From contig BNZN01000009.1 of NCBI GenBank assembly GCA_026001145.1, forward strand, positions 1-27,841: a DNA stretch of 27,841 nucleotides, given 5' to 3'. Below are positions 1 to 7,440 of this stretch, in pieces. The notes beneath the pieces were generated by a model. It saw only the letters and a list, made by a program, of their open reading frames with translations, made no database searches and was not told where the DNA came from. The stretch's first letter is position 1. Each line of letters opens with the position of its first letter. The position numbers and the translations under genes are program-made. The DNA comes from Clostridia bacterium. GTDB lineage: Bacteria; Bacillota; Clostridia; Oscillospirales; Ruminococcaceae.

Positions 1-2
1 CA

Positions 3-1580
3 GAGACAGTGGAGAAAGAAGAAGCGAAAAAAGAAAAAAAATTGCCAGCAGCGCTCAAAGCGCAGTTGAGCTGGTTGGAGCAAGCTTTGGCAAAATTTTC
101 ACAAAGTGCCTTTAGTGCCCAACCAGTAAGACCTCTTCTTGACGCCGTCGATTGGTTGGGGCTTGGCGGCAAACACAGGGACTGGGAAAGCGATTTTAGC
201 CTGCCGAAAGACGTTGCACCTAGGATGAATGAGCTTCTTGGGTCGGCGGAATCTATCGCAGGAAAACAGCTGCGTGGCGCATTGGCGCGTGCTTTGTATA
301 TAATTGAGGTGCTGATTGAAGGCATCGAAACAGCAGCAGAAGCACAAAATGTTGCTGTCGTTATCAACGACTTTGCTGTACAGTTGAGAACAATAGCTGC
401 GCAGGCCACCCAACTCGCAGGTGGTGATTACCATGATTTGGCGGCTTTGCCTGTTGCCCTTCATCGTGTTGAACAACTGGAAGCAAATGCGCGTGAAATT
501 CAAACACGTTTGTCAAAAGCCTCGAGCAAATTTGCTGCGACAGATCGGGCAAATTCGCGAAGCGGTGGCGGCGGTGGCGGAGGAGCGGGAGCTGGAAGTT
601 TCGATTCTTTTGAGAGTTCAGGCAGTTCAGCAACGCCTTGTTCTTCTTCGTCATGTGGCGAGGGTGATGCCGCTGTTTCAGCGTCGCCTTGTGGTGGAGT
701 CTCCGGAGCCGGGGCAGGCGCTGGTTCTGGATCGTTTGAAGCTGAAAGAGAAGCGAAGGAAAGAATTGCCCGTGAGCAGTTGGAAGCGGACAAAAAACGA
801 AAAGAGAGTCTGGAAAAGCTTGCGGCGGCTTGTGTTGAGCAAAAAAAGAAAGAAGAAGAAATTGCGTGTTTACGCAAGGAGCAAGTCGAATTAGAACGTG
901 AAATTGCAGACCGACAAGCGAAATATAATCATTTGGATGATGAAGACAGACGGCGAGATGAAGAAAAACAAGCGGCTGCAAAAAAGCAGGAACAACTTGA
1001 AAAAATCAAAGAAGAAATTGCAAAACTTGAAGCAGCAGAGCGGGATTTAGCTGCAAAATTGGAAAGTGGCGAATCTTCTGGTTCCCAAAGTGAAACCTTG
1101 AAAAAACAGCACCAGCAAAATGTGGACTTGGTGACTGAGATGCTCCAGTGTGCTTCTTCCCCGTCTGCAGCGAGAAGTGACACAGCGGCGCAAAAAAGTG
1201 CAAGCGAAGGTTCGCAGGGTATACTGGCACGCCTGCAAGAAATTTTTGGCGAAGGCCGAACCCTTTTGGAGAAATTGATAGGGGTGCAAAGTACCGAGAA
1301 CAGGCAGCTCGCCGTAGAAAAGGAGAGTGTTACCAAGGAGCTGGAAAAGCTGCGAGAAGAACGGGATAACCTGAGAAAAACAGAGTGCGCCAGTGAGGAA
1401 TGTTCATCTTGGTCAGCCGAGGATGAGGCCCGTCTTAAAGAAAAGAACAGGCTTATCCAAGAAATAGCAAAGCTGCAAGAAAAACTATCAGGCGTTGAGA
1501 GAGCAATCCAAACAACAGAGAAAGAATGGGCCGCTACTGACAAAACATCTGGCGTAGGTGCTTTGTTGACTCTAAAGTAA
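3..1580 (+). CDS. Coiled-coil protein with Gly/Ser/Cys-rich linker, 5' end probably outside window
   Basis: I do not recognise a family. The frame is open to the left edge; a GTG at 9 could be a start, but no ribosome site can be seen, so the gene is probably cut by the window. Counting from that GTG the product has 523 residues. About residues 1-170 are a helical region rich in Ala, Leu and Glu. A low-complexity linker follows (about 180-245) with a run of seven Gly and many Ser, Cys and Ala. Two long charged coiled-coil stretches come next (about 245-360 and 425-515), dominated by Lys, Glu and Gln heptads. The next gene starts 49 bp downstream with no terminator between, so the two are likely co-transcribed. 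Because that neighbour has a signal peptide, this protein may have one upstream of the window; this is inference. The function is unknown. Confidence 0.7.
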   Translation, partial: ETVEKEEAKKEKKLPAALKAQLSWLEQALAKFSQSAFSAQPVRPLLDAVDWLGLGGKHRDWESDFSLPKDVAPRMNELLGSAESIAGKQLRGALARALYIIEVLIEGIETAAEAQNVAVVINDFAVQLRTIAAQATQLAGGDYHDLAALPVALHRVEQLEANAREIQTRLSKASSKFAATDRANSRSGGGGGGGAGAGSFDSFESSGSSATPCSSSSCGEGDAAVSASPCGGVSGAGAGAGSGSFEAEREAKERIAREQLEADKKRKESLEKLAAACVEQKKKEEEIACLRKEQVELEREIADRQAKYNHLDDEDRRRDEEKQAAAKKQEQLEKIKEEIAKLEAAERDLAAKLESGESSGSQSETLKKQHQQNVDLVTEMLQCASSPSAARSDTAAQKSASEGSQGILARLQEIFGEGRTLLEKLIGVQSTENRQLAVEKESVTKELEKLREERDNLRKTECASEECSSWSAEDEARLKEKNRLIQEIAKLQEKLSGVERAIQTTEKEWAATDKTSGVGALLTLK

Positions 1581-1606
1581 CAAGTCAGTTTTTAGGCTTA
1601 GAAATT

Positions 1607-1644
1607 TTTGAAAAGAGGTATGTGGATTATGAAAAGCAAGAAAA
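1607..1644 (+). repeat. Leader cassette repeat, copy 1
   Basis: A 38-bp stretch covering the ribosome site and first five codons of the gene at 1629 is identical to 2941-2978 in front of the broken gene at 2963. After it the two genes diverge almost at once. This is far longer than chance would give and suggests duplication or exchange of the expression/export leader. Confidence 0.9.
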
Positions 1645-2843
1645 AATTGGCATTGGTTCTTTGGGCAGCTATGTTCGCCAGCACGGCGTGCGTGCCGACA
1701 GCGTTTGCTTCGTTGGGCGATGAGAAACTTGACGAGCTGTCTGCTAGCATTCTGGCAGTGTCGGGCAGTGTAGAGAAGCTGCAGGCGTTTGCTCGTGAGT
1801 CCGTGACGTTCACAAGTTTTTCCGCGCAGCGTGCGAAAGAGTTGGGGACCTCATTTAAAAAGCAATGGTTCCGTTTTCGTGACGCAGAGCTGAAATGCCA
1901 CCTTGGTGGATCGCTAAATGGTGCTACAACGACGAAGGTTTTTGCTTTCGCGCGGGAATTTCCAGTGCGGCGTGAAAAACTCATCAGACAGATTCGTGAA
2001 TTGGAGCCGTTGTTTCGTGTGTTGCAAGACACCTACAAAGAGCTCGCTGGGATCAGCTTTCCCGACTGTTTGAAAGGACTTGGGCACCAAGACACTTTAG
2101 GATCTGCTGTTGCAAATGAACTGCAGCAGCTGTTTGAGGCGAGAAAAATGCCCATGGCACAAATACAAGTTTGCGACAATCTTACAGTGGCAAGCAACGA
2201 GTTAATGGACGCTTTGGAGCAGTTTGTGGCGGCAATTTGCCCTCGGCTTGGCCGAACAGGCAAGCCTTTAGATGAGCAAGAAGCCGCAAGACTTTCACAA
2301 GCGTTCCAAGCGGCGGAAGACAGCCTAAAAGCAGCGGAAAGCGAAATACCACAGACCTGGTTGTCAGATCCAGAAGTTGGCAGAAAACGGTGCCTGACCT
2401 CTATGAACTACGGAAAGTTTTTGCAGGAGGCCGCTTGGAAAGTGCCTGTTGCTGGGAAAGTAACAGACTACGCTCGCGAAAAGAAACTGATCCGCCAAAG
2501 TCCGTCCCTGTTAACGGGTGCCGCAGCGCAGCGGCAACAAACAGAAGAGCGATTCGCTGCGCAGGTGGAGGTGAAAGAAAGGCTGCGTGCCGGCTTTTCC
2601 AAAAAAGACGTGGCAACCCTTGCGGTGTCGGCTCTATCAGAGAAGGAGCTGGTTGCAGCGGCCCTGGATGCTGGCATCGGACCGTATCTGTCGTGCTCTG
2701 AGCAGGAATTGCGCGCGGGCGCGGAACACAAGGAGCGACCGGTCCGGCGTTCGGGAAACGAGCCGGCTGCCGGGGACGTTGTTAAGCTCGCTTGGCTCCG
2801 GAAGCTCGGTTTGCCGCCGAATGTTTCGATTTTCTTTTGTTGA
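1629..2843 (+). CDS. Exported helical protein of unknown function
   Basis: The product has 404 residues. I chose the ATG at 1629 because AGAGG at 1614-1618 lies about 10 bases upstream; the frame is open further up to a TTG at 1608, which lacks such a site. The N-terminus is a classic signal peptide: a basic MKSKKK head, a hydrophobic core and a likely cut after Ala27 (TAFA|SLGDE). The mature part is mostly predicted helix, rich in Ala, Glu, Arg and Leu, with scattered Cys and no recognisable enzyme motif. No LPXTG, SLH or other wall anchor is seen at the C-terminus, so it is probably released. Its ribosome site and first residues are shared exactly with the broken gene at 2963, which points to a paralogous exported family. 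The last 50 or so codons are noticeably GC-rich. Confidence 0.72.
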   Translation: MKSKKKLALVLWAAMFASTACVPTAFASLGDEKLDELSASILAVSGSVEKLQAFARESVTFTSFSAQRAKELGTSFKKQWFRFRDAELKCHLGGSLNGATTTKVFAFAREFPVRREKLIRQIRELEPLFRVLQDTYKELAGISFPDCLKGLGHQDTLGSAVANELQQLFEARKMPMAQIQVCDNLTVASNELMDALEQFVAAICPRLGRTGKPLDEQEAARLSQAFQAAEDSLKAAESEIPQTWLSDPEVGRKRCLTSMNYGKFLQEAAWKVPVAGKVTDYAREKKLIRQSPSLLTGAAAQRQQTEERFAAQVEVKERLRAGFSKKDVATLAVSALSEKELVAAALDAGIGPYLSCSEQELRAGAEHKERPVRRSGNEPAAGDVVKLAWLRKLGLPPNVSIFFC

Positions 2844-2877
2844 CCCGCCTGGTTCTTTCCTTGTTGTTGCAAGCGAA

Positions 2878-2906
2878 TTGACATGATGAGCTGATTGTGA
2901 TAGACT
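2878..2906 (+). promoter_or_regulatory. Sigma-A promoter for the gene at 2963
   Basis: The -35 is a perfect TTGACA at 2878-2883. After a 17-base spacer comes TAGACT at 2901-2906, preceded by TG at the extended -10 position. It is 57 bases from the ATG at 2963. Its quality implies the now broken gene was once separately expressed. Confidence 0.6.
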
Positions 2907-2940
2907 AGGAACATGAGAGCTGGGAGTTCTAGCTCCGAAA

Positions 2941-2978
2941 TTTGAAAAGAGGTATGTGGATTATGAAAAGCAAGAAAA
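2941..2978 (+). repeat. Leader cassette repeat, copy 2
   Basis: This is identical over 38 bp to 1607-1644. It contains the AGAGG ribosome site and the codons for MKSKK. Confidence 0.9.
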
Positions 2979-3830
2979 CATTAGCATTCATTTGTGGCAT
3001 GGTATTGGTCACAGGAACCATTTGCGCACCGATTGCGCAGGCAAGTCCGTTTGTGGACAAAATTAACAAAGTTTTGTCAGATATTAAAGCAGATTTGAAA
3101 TAAAGCAACTCCCTTGATCCTGAGGAGCTGGTAGAACGTGTGAAAGACATTGTCGCAGAAATCCCTGCAGAACTTGCAAAAAAAGAGACGTGGGATGGCG
3201 TTTTCCCGACGAATCCATCGGAAGTTTCAACGCATCCCGTGGGCCGCGCACTGAAAGCTGCTCGCGCCGAGTGGGAGCGCGCCTTCCCGGTCAGTCCGTG
3301 CGTCGGCTGAGCGTGAAATAATAGGCGTGCTTACGGCGGATGGCGTGTGGGCCAAGGAAGAGCCACGGAGAGAAGAGCCACGGAGAGAAGAGGAAGCGAA
3401 GATGCCAGAGAAAGCCAAAGATGAGCCCGATGACGAAGAGGAACAGGAAGAAGATGAGGACGCAGAATGGGAGAATCGGACGACACGGCCCTACATGCCA
3501 GAGTATCTCCGGCTGATGCGCCCTCACGGCGAGGCGCGTTCGGGTCTGTCCCTTCTCGGTGTTGGTGGCGCGCCTTATGACCCGAATTCCGATTTTGACA
3601 GCGACACAGACGACGACAGTTTTACCGTCGAAGTTACAAAAGAACAGGTGGGACCTTTCTTACTTGCGTTGAGTGAGATTCTCGTTCAACAACAGCAGGC
3701 AACAACGAATTCGACGTCAGATTCTAGCGTAACAGACACAACATCAACAAATCCTGCGCCATCCTTCGAAAAAACAGGGGACAAAGATGTCTCAAAGGAC
3801 AAATCACGTAAAGACGAAAACGCGGAATAA
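2963..3830 (+). pseudogene. Broken exported acidic protein gene (nonsense plus frameshift)
   Basis: The ATG at 2963 has the same ribosome site and MKSKK start as the gene at 1629. It encodes a good signal peptide (likely cut after AQA, about residue 27) but meets TAA at 3101-3103 after 46 codons. The same frame then continues with sensible coding (SNSLDPEELVERVKDIV onward) to TGA at 3308. From about 3286 the coding character moves to the next frame, which stays open to the TAA at 3828-3830. That last part is Lys/Glu/Asp-rich, includes a duplicated EPRRE, and ends in a Thr/Ser/Asp-rich tail. One extra C in the CCC at 3286-3288 would explain the shift. The open part from 3327 starts with a GTG lacking a ribosome site, so I read it as a remnant, not an independent gene. 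Sequencing error or programmed recoding cannot be excluded. Confidence 0.65.
3361..3390 (+). repeat. 15-bp tandem duplication
   Basis: Two perfect copies of AGCCACGGAGAGAAG stand head to tail (3361-3375 and 3376-3390). They encode EPRRE twice in the acidic segment of the broken gene. This looks like replication slippage. Confidence 0.9.
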
Positions 3831-3868
3831 TGGCCGCCGCTATAGATGAAGAATCACACTGAATGATA

Positions 3869-3926
3869 AAAGCACCTTAGAGAATCAATCCGATTCTTAA
3901 ATCAATCCGATTCTTAAAGGTGTTTT
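3869..3926. terminator. Bidirectional terminator between converging genes, with duplicated arm
   Basis: CACCTT at 3873-3878 pairs with AAGGTG at 3917-3922. Flanking A and T runs give a U tract in both directions. Inside, AGAATC at 3881-3886 can pair with either of two GATTCT copies, because a 17-bp unit is tandemly repeated at 3884-3900 and 3901-3917. It ends transcription from the broken gene on the plus strand and from argS on the minus strand. Confidence 0.75.
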
Positions 3927-3957
3927 GTTTTGAAATTTTAAACTAATTTTGCTTATT

Positions 3958-5625
3958 TTACATCTGATCTGGTGCCAAAACGCCAAGCAAACTCAAGCCA
4001 TTGCTCAGCGTTTGTTTGGTGGCGCAGCACAGAATCAACCTGAACTCAGAAGCTTTGCCATCATCACTAAAAACCCTGCACTCTGAGTAAAACTTATGAA
4101 ACTCGGTTGCCAACTCAATGAGATATTTAACCACCAAGGAAGGATCTAGTGCCTTGCCCACTTCTTCTAGCACCTCTGGATATGCAATCAAGCACTTGAT
4201 AAGTTTTTTTTCATGAGCCGTAAGAACAACACCTTCGCTTCCACTCGAAAGTGGAAGCGCTTTTGATTTTCGCAATATATTGCAGATTCTTGCGTGCGCA
4301 TATTGAACGTAATAAACTGGATTTTTTGATGACTCTTCTATCGCAAGATCCATGTCAAAATCAAGGTGCGTGTTAATTTCCCGCATGTTAAAAATAAACC
4401 GAACGGCGTCGACTGGGATCTCTTCTAAAAGATCTGCCAGTGCAATTGCTTCCCCAGTTCTTTTGCTCATTTTAACCACATCGCCGCCCTTTATTAACCT
4501 AACTACCTGCATCAAAAGGATCGTCAACTTATCAGGATCAATACCAAGATCAAACATAGCATTTTTAAGCCGCTTAACATGCCCATGATGATCTGCTCCC
4601 CAAATGTCGATGCACCTTTCAAACCCTCTTTTTTCGAACTTGTTCGCGTGGTAGGCTATATCTGTTGCAAAGTAGGTATAGTTGCCGTTCGAGCGTATCA
4701 AAACCTCATCTTTAGTCTCTTCATTTGCGCCACTAAAATGGTACCAAAGCGCACCGTCCTTCTCATATGTAAGCCCCTTTTTTGTTAGCCTGTCCACAAC
4801 CTGGGCAATACTCCCATCCTGATATAAAGAACTTTCTTTGAACCACACATCATAATGAATCCGGTATTCTTCCATCGTCTTTTTTATTGTTGCAATGTTG
4901 TGGCTTAGACCATACCTTAAGAGTTCTTCTCTGCATTCATCTGAATCTTTTTCAGTCAAGCCAGTTCCGCACTCCGCAATAAATTCTTCAACCAGCCGCT
5001 TCACATCATCTCCATGATACCCGTCAGATGGAAATTCTATAGCACCTTCCCCTTTAATCTTCTGCATAAATCTTGCTTCCAATGATTTTTTAAATATATC
5101 AATCTGATTCCCTGCATCATTAATGAAAAATTCTCTGGTTACTTCGAACCCAAGTTTTTCCAGAACACTGCTCAAACAATCTCCAACTGCACCACCTCTT
5201 GCGTTGCCGATGTGCATTGGGCCTGTTGGATTTGCCGACACATATTCTATAAGTACTCTGCCGCGTTTTTGTGGTGTAGTTTCTGAATAATTTCCGTCAA
5301 TATCCCTAACCACGTCTTTATAAAAATCATCTGACAATTTGAAGTTGATGAAACCTGCTTGCACACCCACGCTACTCAGCTGTGTGCCTTCCAAATCAAG
5401 GCCTTCTGTAATGCTTTCTGCTACCTTTTGCGCTGGTTTATTAAACTGTTTCGCATTAACCATAGCAATGTTCGAAGAAAAGTCTCCAAAAGGTTTGTGA
5501 GGAGTATATTCCACCACAAATTCTCTAGCTTTAATTTTCATCCCCTGCTTAGAGGCAACCCTTTCAAGCTGCTCAGACAAAATTTCGACAATTTCCGACT
5601 TAATAATAGAAACCAAATTCAACAT
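3958..5625 (-). CDS. argS: Arginyl-tRNA synthetase
   Basis: This class I cytosolic enzyme charges tRNA-Arg with arginine using ATP. It has 555 residues, the usual length. The order is an N-terminal Add-1 type domain, then the Rossmann catalytic core with the HIGH signature as SANPTGPMHIGNARGG (His at residue 138). The KMSKS loop reads KMSKR at 385-389, and the C-terminal DALR anticodon-binding domain ends in LGVLAPDQM. The ATG at 5625 follows GAGGGGAA at a good distance. It sits 41 bp after the DUF1934 gene on the same strand, an arrangement I recall from Bacillus (ywiB-argS), so the two form an operon. I saw no T-box sequence upstream. Confidence 0.97.
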   Translation of the reverse strand: MLNLVSIIKSEIVEILSEQLERVASKQGMKIKAREFVVEYTPHKPFGDFSSNIAMVNAKQFNKPAQKVAESITEGLDLEGTQLSSVGVQAGFINFKLSDDFYKDVVRDIDGNYSETTPQKRGRVLIEYVSANPTGPMHIGNARGGAVGDCLSSVLEKLGFEVTREFFINDAGNQIDIFKKSLEARFMQKIKGEGAIEFPSDGYHGDDVKRLVEEFIAECGTGLTEKDSDECREELLRYGLSHNIATIKKTMEEYRIHYDVWFKESSLYQDGSIAQVVDRLTKKGLTYEKDGALWYHFSGANEETKDEVLIRSNGNYTYFATDIAYHANKFEKRGFERCIDIWGADHHGHVKRLKNAMFDLGIDPDKLTILLMQVVRLIKGGDVVKMSKRTGEAIALADLLEEIPVDAVRFIFNMREINTHLDFDMDLAIEESSKNPVYYVQYAHARICNILRKSKALPLSSGSEGVVLTAHEKKLIKCLIAYPEVLEEVGKALDPSLVVKYLIELATEFHKFYSECRVFSDDGKASEFRLILCCATKQTLSNGLSLLGVLAPDQM

Positions 5626-5666
5626 ATATTCCCCTCATTCAACGGATGTTGGCGGATCAGACAAAT

Positions 5667-6125
5667 TTACTCCTCAACATCATAATATTTAAAATTAACT
5701 TCCACCCGGTTATTACTGGTAAAAATCGAATTAACATCAATCTTGTAGCAAAGTTCCAAATCCCCCCCATTCTCTCCCGGTTCCGACCTTATAAGCTCTC
5801 CCAAAACACCTATTTGCAGATTGCCATAATTAGTACCATGCCAGCAATTCGTTCGCTTCCCTTCCTCAATCACTAACATAGTATTCAACCCCCCTTTTTT
5901 CATGATAGTAGCAATTTTTTGTCCATCACTTTTCACATCAAAGCTCAGCGTGGTTAAATATTTAAAGTCTTCGCCCATTTCTTCATATGTCAGACTGTAT
6001 CCCATTTCTTTCTTTTCAAATTTGCCTTTAGTGATTATCTCAATTATCTCAGGTTCATAAGTTGCCGCTTCATCATCATCGTTTGCCTGTTGTGTACTTT
6101 TTATCAATATTAATACATCCTTCAT
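5667..6125 (-). CDS. DUF1934 (YwiB-like) beta-barrel protein
   Basis: This is a small protein of about 152 residues from the ATG at 6125. The sequence fits the DUF1934/YwiB calycin-like family: an initial strand MKDVLILIKSTQ, a middle segment with Y-LTYEE, a variable stretch resembling the family's cumulative strand pattern, and a final strand ending VEVNFKYY. The family is best known as the gene next to argS in Firmicutes; its role is not established. The start is uncertain. AGAAGGGG lies about 14 bases from this ATG, which is long, while an in-frame TTG at 6155 (162 residues) and a GTG at 6140 are alternatives with weaker context. Assignment rests on pattern and synteny, not on an alignment. 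Confidence 0.7.
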   Translation of the reverse strand: MKDVLILIKSTQQANDDDEAATYEPEIIEIITKGKFEKKEMGYSLTYEEMGEDFKYLTTLSFDVKSDGQKIATIMKKGGLNTMLVIEEGKRTNCWHGTNYGNLQIGVLGELIRSEPGENGGDLELCYKIDVNSIFTSNNRVEVNFKYYDVEE

Positions 6126-6343
6126 TGATTTTAATTTCACCCCTTCTTTCGACAATTTTGTTTCAGCTCATTTCATTTGCCACTTTCCAATCAAAGAAAG
6201 ATTATACACGCACTCTAATGCTATTATTCCCATGAAGACGAAGCTAAAGCACACTTTGTGTTGTTAATATGAAAACGTATTCACGCACGTAATCTTTTTT
6301 AATTAAATTGAAATTCTGTCGACACTAATATATAAGATGTTGT

Positions 6344-6376
6344 CACAATACAAATTTTTGTTGTAATTGTATTGTG
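6344..6376. repeat. 10-bp inverted repeat, function unknown
   Basis: CACAATACAA at 6344-6353 is the exact reverse complement of 6367-6376, with a 13-base loop. No T tract follows on either side, and it lies about 65-95 bases upstream of the promoter at 6440. It could be an operator or the stem of a small RNA. Confidence 0.5.
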
Positions 6377-6439
6377 GAGCAGGGAGAAGGCCTCACCTTC
6401 GATTTACTTCACAGGAGCGGCAATGAGTGTTTTGCCCTA

Positions 6440-6468
6440 TTGATTTTGCGGTGACAATCGTGTATAAT
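6440..6468 (+). promoter_or_regulatory. Sigma-A promoter of the amino-acid ABC operon
   Basis: TTGATT at 6440-6445, a 17-base spacer, and a perfect TATAAT at 6463-6468. Transcription would start near 6475, giving a leader of about 52 bases. This rules out the in-frame TTG at 6470 as the start of the first gene. Confidence 0.75.
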
Positions 6469-6526
6469 ATTGCAGGTTACAAATTTGTGGTGGGTGGCCA
6501 CTTTATTGAAGGGCGGGGAAGGGCTA

Positions 6527-7378
6527 ATGAAAGTATTGGCTGGGACGAAAATGTTAACTAGGTTGATTTTAGTTCTTACGATTGGTTGTGTTATGGGTTT
6601 CCCTGGATGCGTAGATAAATCCGAGAAGTTAACCATCGAAGTTTTCAAGAAAAGGGGTAAGCTGGTAGTTCTCACGGAGCCTTTCTTCGTCCCATATGAA
6701 TATTATGGAGACGGTAGTGAAATAGTTGGCGTCGACATGGAAATTGCACAGTTAATTGCCAATAAATTAGGCGTTAAGCTCGACAGGCAAAAACGATCGT
6801 TCGACGGGCTTTTCTCTGCCCTTAGTGCTAATGACGGTGATATTGTTATGGCTGGGATTACTCTTGACGAAAGGAGTGAAGGCAAGTTCCCGCACTCGGA
6901 GCCTTATGCCGACGCGTGCCAAAGAATTGTGGTTTCAAACGACTGCGACGACATAGGAGAGTTCAAAGATCTCGCAGGCAAAAAAGTGGGGGTACCTATT
7001 GCTACCTCTTCTGCGACTTATATGCAAAAAGCTCTAGAAGAAGATAAAGACGGATCTTTTAAAGACACACCACCCACGGTTGAACAATTTGAAAATAATT
7101 TTATGCTCATTAAAGCCCTCAGCAACAAGCACGTTGATGCAGTTTTGTTAGATTCTGATACTGCTGAGATTTATGCGCAAAAAGATCCGAATCTAAAGGT
7201 TCTGTCAGGCCTGATCGGGAAAGAGGAATATGTATTCTTGTATGCCAAAAACATGTCTGATGAAGTGATCAGCCTAATCAATAAAATTATAACAGAAATT
7301 AAAGCAGATGGCCGACTTGAGGAATTCCGTGCGAAGCACAGATTGGCAAACGCAGGTGGAAACAATAAGGGTGAGTGA
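6527..7378 (+). CDS. Polar amino-acid ABC transporter, solute-binding lipoprotein
   Basis: A 283-residue family-3 (GlnH/HisJ-type) periplasmic-type binding protein. The ATG at 6527 follows GGGGAAGGG and gives a signal sequence with two candidate lipid-attachment Cys, Cys21 and Cys28; neither lipobox is perfect. The mature part shows the family layout: RGKLVVLTEPFFVPYEY at the start, GVDMEIAQLIANKLGV, then GDIVMAGITLDERSEG (ligand loop), LAGKKVGVPIATSS, HVDAVLLDSDTAEIY, and a final helix LEEFRAKHRL. It is a near copy of the N-terminal half of the next gene and lies 62 bp before it in the same operon. Ligand is probably a polar amino acid; which one cannot be told from sequence alone. Confidence 0.9.
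   Translation: MKVLAGTKMLTRLILVLTIGCVMGFPGCVDKSEKLTIEVFKKRGKLVVLTEPFFVPYEYYGDGSEIVGVDMEIAQLIANKLGVKLDRQKRSFDGLFSALSANDGDIVMAGITLDERSEGKFPHSEPYADACQRIVVSNDCDDIGEFKDLAGKKVGVPIATSSATYMQKALEEDKDGSFKDTPPTVEQFENNFMLIKALSNKHVDAVLLDSDTAEIYAQKDPNLKVLSGLIGKEEYVFLYAKNMSDEVISLINKIITEIKADGRLEEFRAKHRLANAGGNNKGE
6732..7346 (+). repeat. Diverged direct repeat in binding-protein genes, copy 1
   Basis: Identical blocks at 6732-6775, 7126-7162 and 7310-7346 match 7643-7686, 8028-8064 and 8215-8251 in the next gene. Much less similar sequence lies between them. Confidence 0.85.
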
Positions 7379-7440
7379 TTTATTCAGTAGTATGTGCAAA
7401 ACTTTTGTGGAGTGTGTGTAATCACTCAATTGGAGGGCTA

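Larger units (their letters stand above)
6126..6526. other. Intergenic region between ywiB-like and the ABC transporter
   Basis: This 401-bp AT-rich region divides two divergent units. It holds a possible minus-strand -10 TATAAT (6201-6206 on the plus strand reads ATTATA) without a good -35. It also holds a 10-bp inverted repeat at 6344-6376, a small GAAGG/CCTTC hairpin near 6387-6401 and the plus-strand promoter at 6440-6468. I find no convincing gene or RNA family in it. Confidence 0.6.

Noticed and set aside
364..981. Minus-strand and alternate-frame open frames over the first gene
   Set aside because: They are shadows of the long coiled-coil frame; GC-rich repetitive coding leaves other frames open.
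3327..3830. Independent 167-codon gene starting at GTG 3327
   Set aside because: There is no ribosome site before the GTG, and coding character continues upstream in this frame to about 3286, so it is better read as the end of the broken gene at 2963.
6126..6200. T-box leader for the argS operon
   Set aside because: No T-box core such as TGGNACCGCG and no specifier stem seen upstream of the ywiB-like gene.
6344..6376. Rho-independent terminator at the 10-bp inverted repeat
   Set aside because: No T tract follows on either strand, and no gene ends nearby.
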